From: Phytophthora colocasiae
Lineage: Eukaryota; Oomycota; Peronosporomycetes; Peronosporales; Peronosporaceae
DNA: 64,000 bases
Direction: 5' to 3'
NCBI GenBank assembly: GCA_018806915.1
Contig: JAGKQI010000027.1
Span: 1 to 64,000, forward strand
Shown one piece after another: positions 55,718 through 64,000 of this stretch. Below the pieces are notes generated by a model. It was not told the DNA's origin. It saw nothing but the letters and a program-made list of their open reading frames with translations, and searched no databases. The position numbers were made by a program, and so were the translations under genes. Position 1 is the first letter of the stretch. Each line of letters starts with the position of its first letter.

Positions 55718-56155
55718 TGTTTGGCACTGCGTTCAACGTCGCATCCTTCACCGATGATAATGTATTCCAATACATGTACATCACCGATTCATAGTAAGCA
55801 TGTCCGCCACACGTTCCTGGTGGTAAGTTAGGATTCAATTTATGTATAGAGCGGGGATAGCTCCGTGTCATGCTATTAACTAATTCACTCCAACTTATAT
55901 CGTGCTCTAAAAGTTCTAGGACTCACTTGTACGCACTTCTCGCTCTCCCAAACCACCTTCGCTGGGCTCGGCAGCAAAATGAACGTTAATTGGTTAAAAT
56001 AATTTTCAATTATTTAATTGGCTAAAATCGATATCCGTGTACGGATGCTCTGGTCCAATCCACAGCGTCCATCTCAAGAACGTTCTCACTGCTGATCAAT
56101 CACTACAACAGCTCACTCTTCAATTTGCGTTCCTCCAGCAACATCGTAGGGCGAC
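55718..56155. other. Flank of copia C and 5' region of the RING/Myb gene
   Basis: The first 150 bases read on the minus strand as protein-like text (for example GTCGGHAYYESVMYMYW at about 55790) that would continue across the empty copia site, though frames on the two sides do not agree. From 55950 the sequence is AT-rich (GGTTAAAATAATTTTC) and probably the promoter of the gene at 56156. Confidence 0.4.
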
Positions 56156-57277
56156 ATGGTGGATCTGGACACTGCCCCCGCTACAGCACATGAAGGTGAA
56201 AACTCGACGCGCTGCGAGGCCTGCAAGTCTTGTGGAGCGATCCTGGAACTGGACGGCTGCGGCCACCGCTTCCATCCGCGCTGCATTTACTCGTGGCCAG
56301 CGACACATTGCGAAGTCTGCGACGAACCTGTGGGCAACGTCCTCCTATTCCGGGAAAGTAAGAACCAGTCAAACACAGGTGCGCGCAAGGGCAAGTGGAG
56401 CATCGACGAGCACAAGTACGCGGACCTACTCATGAAGCAGTTCAAGCTGGGAGCACTGCCGCTTGCGGACGGGCTGCACCTGCGCGTGTTCATGGCCAAC
56501 ATGCTCCAGTGCGACCCGCTTCGCGTGACCAAAAGGTATGTGGGCCAGGCTATCGGCAAGCAGAACTTCTTTTACCAGCGCGAGAAGAATTACTGCTACA
56601 ACCTGCACGTGAAGCTCCAAAAGCAGATCTCCAACCTGCGCAACCACTACTACTGGCACGTCCAGTATCGCTGCAAGTTCGGACCCAACCTCAACATCCA
56701 GGAGCTCAAAGCTGCTGAGGCAGACTACTGGATCCGCGAGTTTATTAAGTTCGCCAAGAAGATCGGGCAGAATGTTGCTTTTACTCCCGTCTCGACGAAC
56801 AACACCCCGAAGACTACAGCCATCGCTCCGCAACAAGCAGCGAACAAGAAAACCGAAGCTGCACCAGTTGTGCTGCCTCCGGTCTCTAGTCTCATCACAC
56901 GCACGTCTGTGGTGAAAGTCGAAGTTGATACAGCAGACAACAATTTGGAAGCGAAAGTCGAAGAGGACTCGAGCGCTCCGTCCATGAAGGACGCACTCAG
57001 TTTCTTCAAGGGATTTCCAATGGACCAGTCACCTTCCCCACTGAGTGCTGACGAATGGAACGACCCATCCGCTTTTGTAGATCTGGCTTTGACGGATCTA
57101 TCGCAGAGCGAGTTTTCTAGCACACCAAGTGCATCCAAATCATGTACTCAGGCGAGTCTGAAGAAGTTCAGCTGGATGAACGACTGGATGAAGGAATCAG
57201 AGCTCGAGTGGAGCAAGGGAGCAGCAATCTCGTGGTCGCTCTCTCTTTCCTCGGAGCCGTTGGCAGATTTCGCGTAG
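56156..57277 (+). CDS. RING-type zinc finger plus Myb-like/basic domain protein
   Basis: Single-exon, intact, 373 residues. Residues about 20-60 form a RING-like finger (CEACKSCGAILELDGCGHRF then HPRCIYSWPATHCEVCDEPV). Residues about 75-170 start KGKWSIDEHKYADLLMKQF and continue GALPLADGLHLRVFMANML, QCDPLRVTKRYVGQAIGKQ and FFYQREKN. This trihelical, W-anchored module is common in oomycete and diatom proteins and may bind DNA or protein. The rest is Ser/Thr/Ala-rich with acidic patches and a Trp-rich C-terminus (FSWMNDWMKESELEW) that could be an activation segment. It suggests a nuclear regulator or ubiquitin ligase; function unknown. It converges on the J-protein gene. Confidence 0.7.
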   Translation: MVDLDTAPATAHEGENSTRCEACKSCGAILELDGCGHRFHPRCIYSWPATHCEVCDEPVGNVLLFRESKNQSNTGARKGKWSIDEHKYADLLMKQFKLGALPLADGLHLRVFMANMLQCDPLRVTKRYVGQAIGKQNFFYQREKNYCYNLHVKLQKQISNLRNHYYWHVQYRCKFGPNLNIQELKAAEADYWIREFIKFAKKIGQNVAFTPVSTNNTPKTTAIAPQQAANKKTEAAPVVLPPVSSLITRTSVVKVEVDTADNNLEAKVEEDSSAPSMKDALSFFKGFPMDQSPSPLSADEWNDPSAFVDLALTDLSQSEFSSTPSASKSCTQASLKKFSWMNDWMKESELEWSKGAAISWSLSLSSEPLADFA

Positions 57278-57489
57278 GTTGATGAAGGGATCAAGATGAC
57301 ACAGCATCAACTATTACTACTACTGAATCGCGTCAGTTTGCGAGGACTCGTTTGCAGACGTAGGCATACACTACTACTACTTGGAACACATTGATAATTT
57401 ATTCGGCATCTACCCTGACACCAATAAAGATGTGAAAACGTGAGAACAGCAGCCCGAAAAGGGTTGCTGCATCTCCAGCAGCTTCTGCT

Positions 57490-58522
57490 TTAGCTAGCCA
57501 CCGCAATGTTCGATTGAGCCGCCCGTGGGGCAGGAGGAGAAGCGCTAAAGCCTTTCCCTGACCTTGCGCAGCTGTCATCTCCACTGGGCGGTGATCCGTC
57601 AGAAGTCGTTGCAGTGGACGAGTTGTCTGTGTCAGCGGGCGGATCGAACTCCGGACTTACAGGCTGCGACAACTGCGAGGGTGTCGCGGGGGACTGCAGA
57701 TTGATAGGCACAGCCTGACCCGGTGTGTCTGAGGCGCCATGAGATGCCAGGAAGCCTGGGCTGGTCGTGTCCACTTCGTAGTAAGTGGTGCTGAACATGC
57801 GAGATATCACGCTCTTGCAGCAGAAAGCTGACCCGATGGTGCCCGTCCACGTGATCTCCGCGTTGGCGGCGTCCTTCGACTTGGACGTCTGGCTGTCTGT
57901 CGCGATCTTGTGCGCCTTCTCGCGGGACACTGACATCGCAGCAGCACGCTGCGCCGACTTGGTGGTTCCTTGGTGTGGAGCCACTTCATACTTTGCGTTG
58001 AGCATCTCGAAGAGCTCCACCTCGCGGCCGTACCAGCCGTCGATGATCGTCTGGATAGTGGCATTGTCCAACTTGGCTGGGTTGTAAGCGCGGTAAAACT
58101 CCACAAGCGCATCACGGGTCGGTAAGGTGGCGTCATACTCAGTGCGGTCGTTCGGATTCGACAAGACTGCGTAGGCTGCTGGCACGCCTTCCCATCGGGC
58201 CAACGCCTCGGCCGACGGTTTCCTGTCCGGGTGGCACTTGAGCGCCAGCTTGCGGTAGGCCTTCCGGATCTATACGCACACGTACAGGAAGGAGTATTTA
58301 GTAGTCTATTCGTATCATTAGTTGCTTATTCAGTAGTAGTTAACTTACCTCCGTGTGGGAGGCCTCACGCGTGATGCCCAGCAGCTCGTAGTGGTCCTTA
58401 TAGCGCATCTCGTGCTTGTCCAGGTCGCTCGACTGCATTTTGTACTTCTTCATGTACTCGCGATGCTGCTCCATGTCCCTCTCCGAGAGCTTCGCGTTTC
58501 CCTTGGACTTGCCGACGGCCAT
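57490..58522 (-). CDS. J-domain (DnaJ-like) co-chaperone
   Basis: Two exons, 58522-58349 and 58269-57490, joined in phase by a GTAAGT intron of 79 nt inside the J domain. Residues about 45-115 form the J domain: KDHYELLGITREASHTE, then IRKAYRKLALKCHPDRKPS with the Hsp70-stimulating HPD, then AYAVLSNPNDRTEYDA. The following part (EFYRAYNPAKLDNATIQTII, GWYGREVELFEMLNAKYEVA) is helical and not a Gly/Phe or zinc region, so it is a class C J protein. The C-terminal 120 residues are Ser/Thr/Pro-rich and disordered, ending SNIAVAS. No signal peptide. No break. Confidence 0.82.
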
Positions 58523-58615
58523 CGCGAGTGAGTGATTCCCTAATTAACTTCTGCCTCTGATCCTTCGCTTCCTTCCTTTTACAAGTAGTTGAACGTCGGG
58601 TAGGTGTCTGGCAGA

Positions 58616-58644
58616 CAAGTGGGCAGACACTGTCTGCCCACTTG
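58616..58644. repeat. Perfect 29-bp palindrome (14-bp arms, one-base centre)
   Basis: CAAGTGGGCAGACA, then C, then the exact reverse complement. It is about 95 bp upstream of the J-protein start codon, so it could be a regulatory dyad or a 5' UTR hairpin. Confidence 0.8.
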
Positions 58645-58886
58645 CGGGCAAAAGGGTTCACCATCTGGCTCGATGGTTGTTTTTGATTGGTTGAAAATCG
58701 AATTCACAAGAATCATGGCAATCAACGGCAAACGTCCAAGATGTAAAACTTAGGTGCATGTGAATGAATGCATTATTATCTTCCTCAGTATCGACTTATC
58801 TACCTGCTGGAAAAGTGTGGATGCAACAGTTTCATTTACGCTGCAACGTTAGTGCAAGTATCAAAGGTAAAACCATGCTATGGCGT

Positions 58887-58977
58887 TCCATTAGTCAATA
58901 CCATTAAACGGCACCAGCATAGCAAACCAAAAAAATCCATTAGTCAATACCATTAAACGGCACCAGCATAGCAAACC
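58887..58977. repeat. Direct repeat, 42-bp unit twice (period 49)
   Basis: TCCATTAGTCAATACCATTA... through GCATAGCAAACC occurs at 58887-58928 and 58936-58977 with no difference seen, separated by an A-rich heptamer. It lies just 3' of the kinase stop codon and would be in its 3' UTR. Confidence 0.8.
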
Positions 58978-58991
58978 GCCTTGCTACTCAA

Positions 58992-60433
58992 TTACTCATT
59001 CAGACTGTGGAGCCGCTCAATCACATCGAATATGGAGGGCCGCAAAGTCACGTCTTGAGTCAGGATCCACCTGCCAGCAATAGGCACAACAATTCATTAA
59101 ATCGACACGTCAAAAATTGATGTCGTAGGTGCAGACGTACCGAATCAACTCGCAGAATTTAGGCGAATATGAGCAGTTCTTCGGGAACTTGATCGGCCCG
59201 ATAACCGCCAAGTACGTGCACTCGACAACGCGCACGACGCCCGAATCGTAGAAGGAGCATTCAAACGGAGAGTACCCAAACGCCATGGCATACAGCAAAC
59301 AGCCCAACGACCATACATCGGTGGCGCTGGAAATGTGTGCGTTATCCGGTACATCGTAGAGCTCTACATATGTAGAACAGAGAGAAACAGATATGTTTGT
59401 GAAGTACCAAAGAGCTAAAGTTCGGCTGGCCTACCTGGTGCACGATAAGCCATGGAGCTCTGTTGTGCTGCAAGTTCTTGAAGCAACAAAGCGTCTGAGC
59501 GTTTGGATATGGTGACGTCCGCTGTGGTAACGGAGCCAAAGTCTGTCAGCAGTGGCTCGCCCTCGTCCGGAAAGCATGATATTCTCTGGCTGCAAAAAGA
59601 AAGAGACGAGTTAAAAGCACATTCAACCGAACAGTTTGCATTGGTAGCAGTCAGTACCTTGATATCACGATGTGCGAGTGGGGTGACTTAGAATGCAGTT
59701 CAGCTACAGCCCTGCAAATCTGAAGGAACATGTCAAGAATCTGTCCCTCTTGGATCCGCACGTCTTGGCTGGTTTCATAGCAAGCAGGACGTATTCAGTA
59801 TATACCCATTTGCACTTGTGTAGTTCAGCTCCGTACCTGATTGCAGTGTCAATCATAGCTCGTAGCGTCCCGTTCTGTTGGCAACAAGTAAAAAAAAAAT
59901 GTCAGCAACTAATTCCATGTACTAGCTAAACAAAGCAGCAATATGACAGAACCTCCATGAACGGGAAGAGCAAATAATACTCAAAAGTCTCTGGCCCAGT
60001 GGACACCACCGCATAGTCACTGAGTGACATGATGTTTGGATGTGCGAATGACTTATGAGCTTTGATCTCCGCCTTCGCTAGCTGCACCTGCTCGTCGGTT
60101 TGACATAGAATCTTCTTGAGTGCGAAAGCTTCCCCTGTGTCGGTATCTCTGGCTTTATATACGTAGGAGAAGCCCCCTTGTGCGATCTCTGAGCCTACCA
60201 CCACTCTAACAGTACAGAACATACTTGAGTCAGCTACCGAAAACTAGTGTGTCAAATTGAGGAATCGCTTACATTCGGCCACTCTGCATACGGACAGAAT
60301 GCGAGTAACCCAGACACGACAGCAGTCGTTGGGCTGCATAGAATGGGAAGAAAGTCACAGCGGAGCAGATGCGACTCGAGGTGGCGCTGGGCGACGGCTT
60401 CGTCACTGGCAGGAACGACTCCCTTTCGGCCAT
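58992..60433 (-). CDS. STK16: STK16/NAK-family serine/threonine protein kinase (frameshifted at HRD)
   Basis: Seven exons: 60433-60273, 60205-59953, 59874-59837, 59768-59658, 59589-59435, 59363-59141 and 59070-58992. Exon 1 is Ser-rich (MAERESFLPVTKPS). The kinase starts VVGSEIAQGGFSYVYKARD (Gly loop) with FALKKILC (ATP-binding Lys), then HPNIMSLSDYAVV, YYLLFPFMENGT and MFLQICRAVAELHSKSP. The HRDIK motif is one base out of frame at about 59670-59680. PENIML, a second 1-base break, then TDFGSVTTADV (DFG) follow. MAYRAPELYDVP, ATDVWSLGCLLYAMAFGYSP and TLRPSIFDVIERLH complete the fold. The GFSY loop and short C-lobe match STK16. The intron after FPFME has a GTTCTG donor. It is head to head with the exonuclease gene 77 bp away. 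Confidence 0.82.
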
Positions 60434-60510
60434 AATGTGCTGTGGTATTGTATTCCGGATAATAGTGACCCTATTCTTTTATAAAGTATACCTGGTCATG
60501 TCAGTCAATA
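60434..60510. promoter_or_regulatory. 77-bp divergent promoter (kinase / exonuclease)
   Basis: Contains TTTTATAAAGTATACC at about 60476-60491, a TATA-like word close to the exonuclease start (60511). Both genes must share this space. Confidence 0.55.
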
Positions 60511-61419
60511 ATGAAAGGCGTCCAGCTGCGCAATCGAATCGCCAACTGCCGACGTTCGCTCTCGACGTTGCCAGTGGCTGAAGAAGCTCCTGTTTACCGT
60601 AAGAAGAGTATCCTGGTGGACGGCAACAATGCGCTCCACCACTTCTACGATCCGCTGTGCACTGTCGAGCAGGACGGTGTGAGGACCGGCGCAGTGGACG
60701 GTCTGCTGCGTCTGCTGCGACGGATGGACAAGACGCACGCGCCTGAGCACATTTCTGTCATTTTTGACTCGAGACAGCGTCCTACAACCAGGAGACTTAT
60801 GCAGCCAACTTACAAGAGCGATAGAGCTCCAACACCACGCTCGCTCTTGCCCCAATTCGCTTATGCGAAGGAAGTTCTGACTGCGGCGGGTGTGAACTGC
60901 ATCAAGCGCGCGGGTATGGAAGCGGACGACGTCATCGCGTCCTATTCGAAGCAGTACACGGATGCTGGTATGGATGTGCTGGTTATCTCCAATGATAACG
61001 ACTTTTTGCAGCTTGTGCACGACGGTGACAGTGGAGAAGCACAAGACGATCTGTCACCTGCCGTCGTGGAGATCTACCAACCATCCAAGCGCCGATACAT
61101 TCGCGAGCGCAATCTGCGAGGAAGATTTGGGCTACAACCGAAGCTGCTTCCGGACTTCCACGCGTTATGCGGCCACAAGTGGAAAAGACTTCCAAGGGTG
61201 GGCGACTTGACTGATGAGATGGCAGCTGAGCTGGTCACACACTATGGCGGTCTTTTCCCTTTGCTTCGTCAGCTTGACACGTTGGACGACGCAGAGCTGA
61301 GCAAGACGTTGAAGCAGTCGATCACGTCCGTCGAGTCCTCGTATCGAATGGTCAAACTTGTTGATACAGTCGCTTTGCCTGTCGCGATCGAAGAGCTTTG
61401 TCATCCTCAGCTAAACTAG
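60511..61419 (+). CDS. 5'-3' exonuclease (DNA polymerase I N-terminal type), organelle-targeted
   Basis: Single exon, 302 residues. An Arg-rich presequence (MKGVQLRNRIANCRRSLSTL) suggests mitochondrial import. The PIN/FEN nuclease core has ILVDGNNALHHFY (first Asp), HISVIFDSR, RAGMEADDVIASY (Glu-Ala-Asp-Asp pair) and VISNDNDFLQLV (Asp pair). Where the family has a GD-x-x-DN cluster before the helix-hairpin-helix, this protein reads LCGHKWKRLPRVGDLTDEMA, so second-metal aspartates look absent or moved. The C-terminal HhH and helical tail follow. It could repair or process organellar DNA. Shares a promoter with the kinase and converges on the homeodomain gene, stops 79 bp apart. Confidence 0.82.
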   Translation: MKGVQLRNRIANCRRSLSTLPVAEEAPVYRKKSILVDGNNALHHFYDPLCTVEQDGVRTGAVDGLLRLLRRMDKTHAPEHISVIFDSRQRPTTRRLMQPTYKSDRAPTPRSLLPQFAYAKEVLTAAGVNCIKRAGMEADDVIASYSKQYTDAGMDVLVISNDNDFLQLVHDGDSGEAQDDLSPAVVEIYQPSKRRYIRERNLRGRFGLQPKLLPDFHALCGHKWKRLPRVGDLTDEMAAELVTHYGGLFPLLRQLDTLDDAELSKTLKQSITSVESSYRMVKLVDTVALPVAIEELCHPQLN

Positions 61420-61498
61420 AGAGAGCAAGCACCAAAGAGATAGCGATAAACTGAAGTGTAAAAGCACATTAGAACCTCAAAAGCTATTCAACTCCTAT

Positions 61499-64000
61499 TC
61501 ATCCGTCGACTTTCATATCCTCTGCCTCGTTAGGAGTGTTAGCTTGACCGACCACAGCCATTTCTGCTTCATCATGTCCGTCAGTGTCAGAGCCACTGCT
61601 ACCCTGGAGGCCTACCCGCGTCTCCTTGATTTTCATCTTGATCAGGTCCAGACGCTCCTTTGCGCGGCGATTAGAGAACCACGTCTTGATCTGTTGCTTC
61701 GTTACCCCAAGTGTACTAGCAGAGTACTCGTCAGTGTGGTCGTCCTGGTTCAGCACCTTTTGCAGTTCCTCTAGTCGAGTCACAGACGGCCGTGGGTTCT
61801 TCTCATACTCTTCGATGATGGTTGCAAGCTGCTTCATGTTGAAGATCCGCCCCGCGTGTATGCTTCCCGTAGAGTCATCATCACTCCTAATGTTTGCTGC
61901 TGCTTCCTTGTTCTCTGCGATAGAAGTTGCTGGCATTTCCTGTTTAGGACGTTTCGCGCTGTTTTGGTCGTCACTTGTAGTAGCTTTACGCTTTATCGCA
62001 GAGCCGCTACCAGGAGGAGTTGAGGTCTTCAAGTTCGATTTGGAACGGCTCTTGGATCCCTTTTCCGATTTGTTATCATCATCAGACTCGGTGTCACTGG
62101 AGCTTGAACTCGAGGCACCGTCGTCCATGTGCAGGTCCGCGCCACTTAGAGCCTGAGGCGGTTGGTTTGCCGACCGCCGCTTGTAGAACCAGCAGCGGAT
62201 CTGCTTGTAGTCAATGGACCTTTGTGCAGCATCACTGGACGGATCTAGAGACGCAATTCCATTAAGTCGTGCAGCGATCTTGTCAAGCTTCTTTTTGCTG
62301 GGCGTGTCTTCTTTGTGGAAATATTTCTCGAGCTTCACCAGTTGAGCCAGGGAGAACTTCACACGCGGCCGCCGCGACTCGGGTGAAGGCGTTGGACCAG
62401 AAACTGGTGAAGAGCCAGGAGTTCCAGGCAGAGATTCCGTATCCACACTCAGCAATAGCGACCGCGATTTCTCCTTCTTTTTCTTGGTGGTACCAGTCTC
62501 CCCAGACATTGCTGCCACCACGCCTGGTGCATCCCCGTTCTCCACGATCGAATTAAATTCTTCTTGCAATTTCTTCGTCTGGCGCACAAGCTCTTTGTTA
62601 TCTTTGTGCGCCATCAGAACCAATTCCAACTGCTGCTGAAGATCCGACTCAACCAGTACGGCACGAGGGATGGTAAGTGACAGCAGCAACTCGATGAGAT
62701 CAGTAATTTCTTCAGCAGAAGCATCTTCCTCCAGCAACTTCAGCATTTTCATCTTGATGTGTGACAGCTCATCTTTTCCCAGCGGCTTAGACGCTCCAGT
62801 ACGCGCATTTCTGTATGGAACATGTAACCTCTCACGCGCACGCTCGATCGCTGCAAGGCGCAGTGCCTTGGTTTCTTCTTCACTTTTACCAGCATCGCGA
62901 GCATCCTTGAGTGCCTTCCTCACAGAAGCAACATGGTCGATTCGAATCCGCTTCTTCGGAATACTGGAAGTATGGGGTCTATCAAGCCCATCTTTAGTCA
63001 TACCCATCAATACGCCCGAACTCGATTTAAAAGCTCTTCCATGCATTGGTTGATCAGCGGTATTCGCGATCAAAGCCATGTCTGCTTCATCAACGACATG
63101 ACCAGAGCCTTGTCCATTCTCACGCATCCGAGAAACTCTTGCCTCCAGCACCTCCTTGGCCTCGTCAATATAAGCAGCCTTCATCTTTTTGACACTGTCA
63201 GCATCCATGTCAGTTGTTGAAATATCCTTCATCTTCAAGCGCATGTAATCGAGACGTTCCTTCGCGCGTCGGTTGTCAAACCAAATGCGGATTTGCTTCA
63301 CTGAGATGCCTTCCGGCTGCAATTCTGGATCTGCATACTCTTGGCAATTAATAATGCGGTACATCGAGTGGATCTCACTAGACTCAGGCCGAGAGGACCG
63401 CTGATACCATTCCTCCAACTTCTGGATCTGCTTTGATGAATACAAGCGGCTGGCACCGCTCTTTCCCTTTGATCCTGATGCAGACCGGCCTGCTGTTCCT
63501 GTTGCCTGCTTCCTAGATCCACTGGAGGATGCTGGCTTGCGGTCTTGGTTGGGGGTTGCCTTCGCCTCTTTAATCAGATCAACCTCGAACTGGATGCCCA
63601 GCAACCTGTAGCTGCTCTAGTAATTGCTTCAAAGAATCCAAGCCGCTGTGAACACGTCGAAGCAGAATATCCTTCTCTGATGCTGCTCCTCCTGCTGCTG
63701 CTGCTGGGTTGTTCCACGTTCCATTACTGTTGCTGGCACTTACATCGTCTGTCGCAACAATTTGAGAAGAAGCGGCAGAAGACGCGTGTGTTGAAGACGA
63801 TGAAGGGACTAACAGGAACGGAGGTGGGGGCGGGGACGGGGACGCCACTGGCTGCTGCTGTTGCTGCTCACGCTTGTCGTCGCTGTTACTGTTCTCGGCG
63901 CTAGCGACGTCAATATTCCCGTTGGCGGCTCTAGTGGATTTTTCAAGCCAATTCAATCCCATGACACTTGTGATCTCCTTAGTCAGAGTCCGCGTGATAT
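61499..64000 (-). CDS. Triple-homeodomain protein (5' end may lie beyond the window)
   Basis: Putative nuclear DNA-binding protein of over 800 residues. The N-terminal segment (63962-63600) is Ser/Gln/Pro-rich (QQQQQPVASPSPPPPP) with a helix LDSLKQLLEQLQ. The frame is open upstream of the ATG at 63962 to the window end. A one-base break at about 63600 connects to the 701-codon frame (63604-61499). Homeodomain 1 (about 63440-63240) ends IRIWFDNRRAKERLD. Homeodomain 2 (about 62370-62170) starts RVKFSLAQLVKLEKYF and ends IRCWFYKRRSANQ. Homeodomain 3 (about 61850-61640) ends IKTWFSNRRAKERLD. HD1 and HD3 have long insertions between helices 2 and 3. HD2 has Lys where Asn51 is near-invariant. The parts between are helical/charged (TIPRAVLVESDLQQQLEL) with nuclear-type basic runs. 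Confidence 0.8.

Larger units (their letters stand above)
58523..58991. other. Intergenic region with a 29-bp palindrome and a 42-bp direct repeat
   Basis: Upstream of the J-protein gene and downstream of the kinase gene. Apart from the two repeats listed separately it holds AT-rich sequence (GATTGGTTGAAAATC at about 58687) and no gene. Confidence 0.6.

Noticed and set aside
58887..58977. CRISPR-like array
   Set aside because: Only two copies, one 7-base spacer, eukaryotic context.
61584..62156. Plus-strand open frame of 190 codons
   Set aside because: Antisense to the homeodomain protein; no domain and biased composition.

Overview
The window looks like nuclear DNA of an oomycete (Phytophthora or downy-mildew type). 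Genes are split by very short introns (about 54-90 nt, mostly GTRNGT...CTRAC...YAG). Neighbouring genes sit head to head or tail to tail with tens of bases between them. Three Ty1/copia lineages are present, one carrying a pogo-like DNA transposon. The protein set is eukaryotic: V-ATPase B, QTRT2, DHHC palmitoyltransferase, STK16-type kinase, SLC30A9-type zinc transporter, DENN protein, oomycete-style bZIP. I saw no tRNA, rRNA, CRISPR or bacterial feature.

Layout. (1) 1-9.06 kb: a large inverted repeat. Two degenerate copies of one bZIP gene sit in arms of about 1.9-2.0 kb, facing inward around a divergent pair, a DENN+PDZ gene (minus) and an SLC30A9-like carrier (plus). (2) 10.4-19.1 kb: a coiled-coil protein with a GC-AG intron, a secreted mucin-like single-pass membrane protein, QTRT2, a DHHC enzyme and a Rap1-like nuclear protein. 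(3) 19.9-37.6 kb: a retroelement block. A minus-strand copia element (A) has a perfectly bounded pogo-like transposon in its reverse transcriptase. A 3.33-kb piece of this composite is tandemly duplicated, giving two nested transposons. Next come a foreign gag-like insert and a gag/protease block. Last is a complete copia (B) with 333-bp LTRs. (4) 37.7-49.1 kb: SET methyltransferase, a C1/C2 multi-exon membrane protein, two acidic or Ala-rich nuclear-type proteins, V-ATPase B and a mitochondrial coiled-coil protein. (5) 50.1-55.7 kb: copia C, with apparently identical 246-bp LTRs and an exact 5-bp target duplication. (6) 56.1-64 kb: RING/Myb-like protein, J-domain protein, STK16-like kinase, 5'-3' exonuclease and a triple-homeodomain protein that reaches the window edge.

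A caution runs through the annotation. Many otherwise well-conserved genes carry one or more 1-2 nt frameshifts, usually in homopolymers. These include V-ATPase B, the kinase HRD loop, the C1/C2 protein and a copia element with identical LTRs. That pattern fits uncorrected sequencing indels better than mass pseudogenisation, although 1-9 kb is bad enough that true decay cannot be excluded. Exon boundaries below come from reading splice sites and frame continuity by eye.
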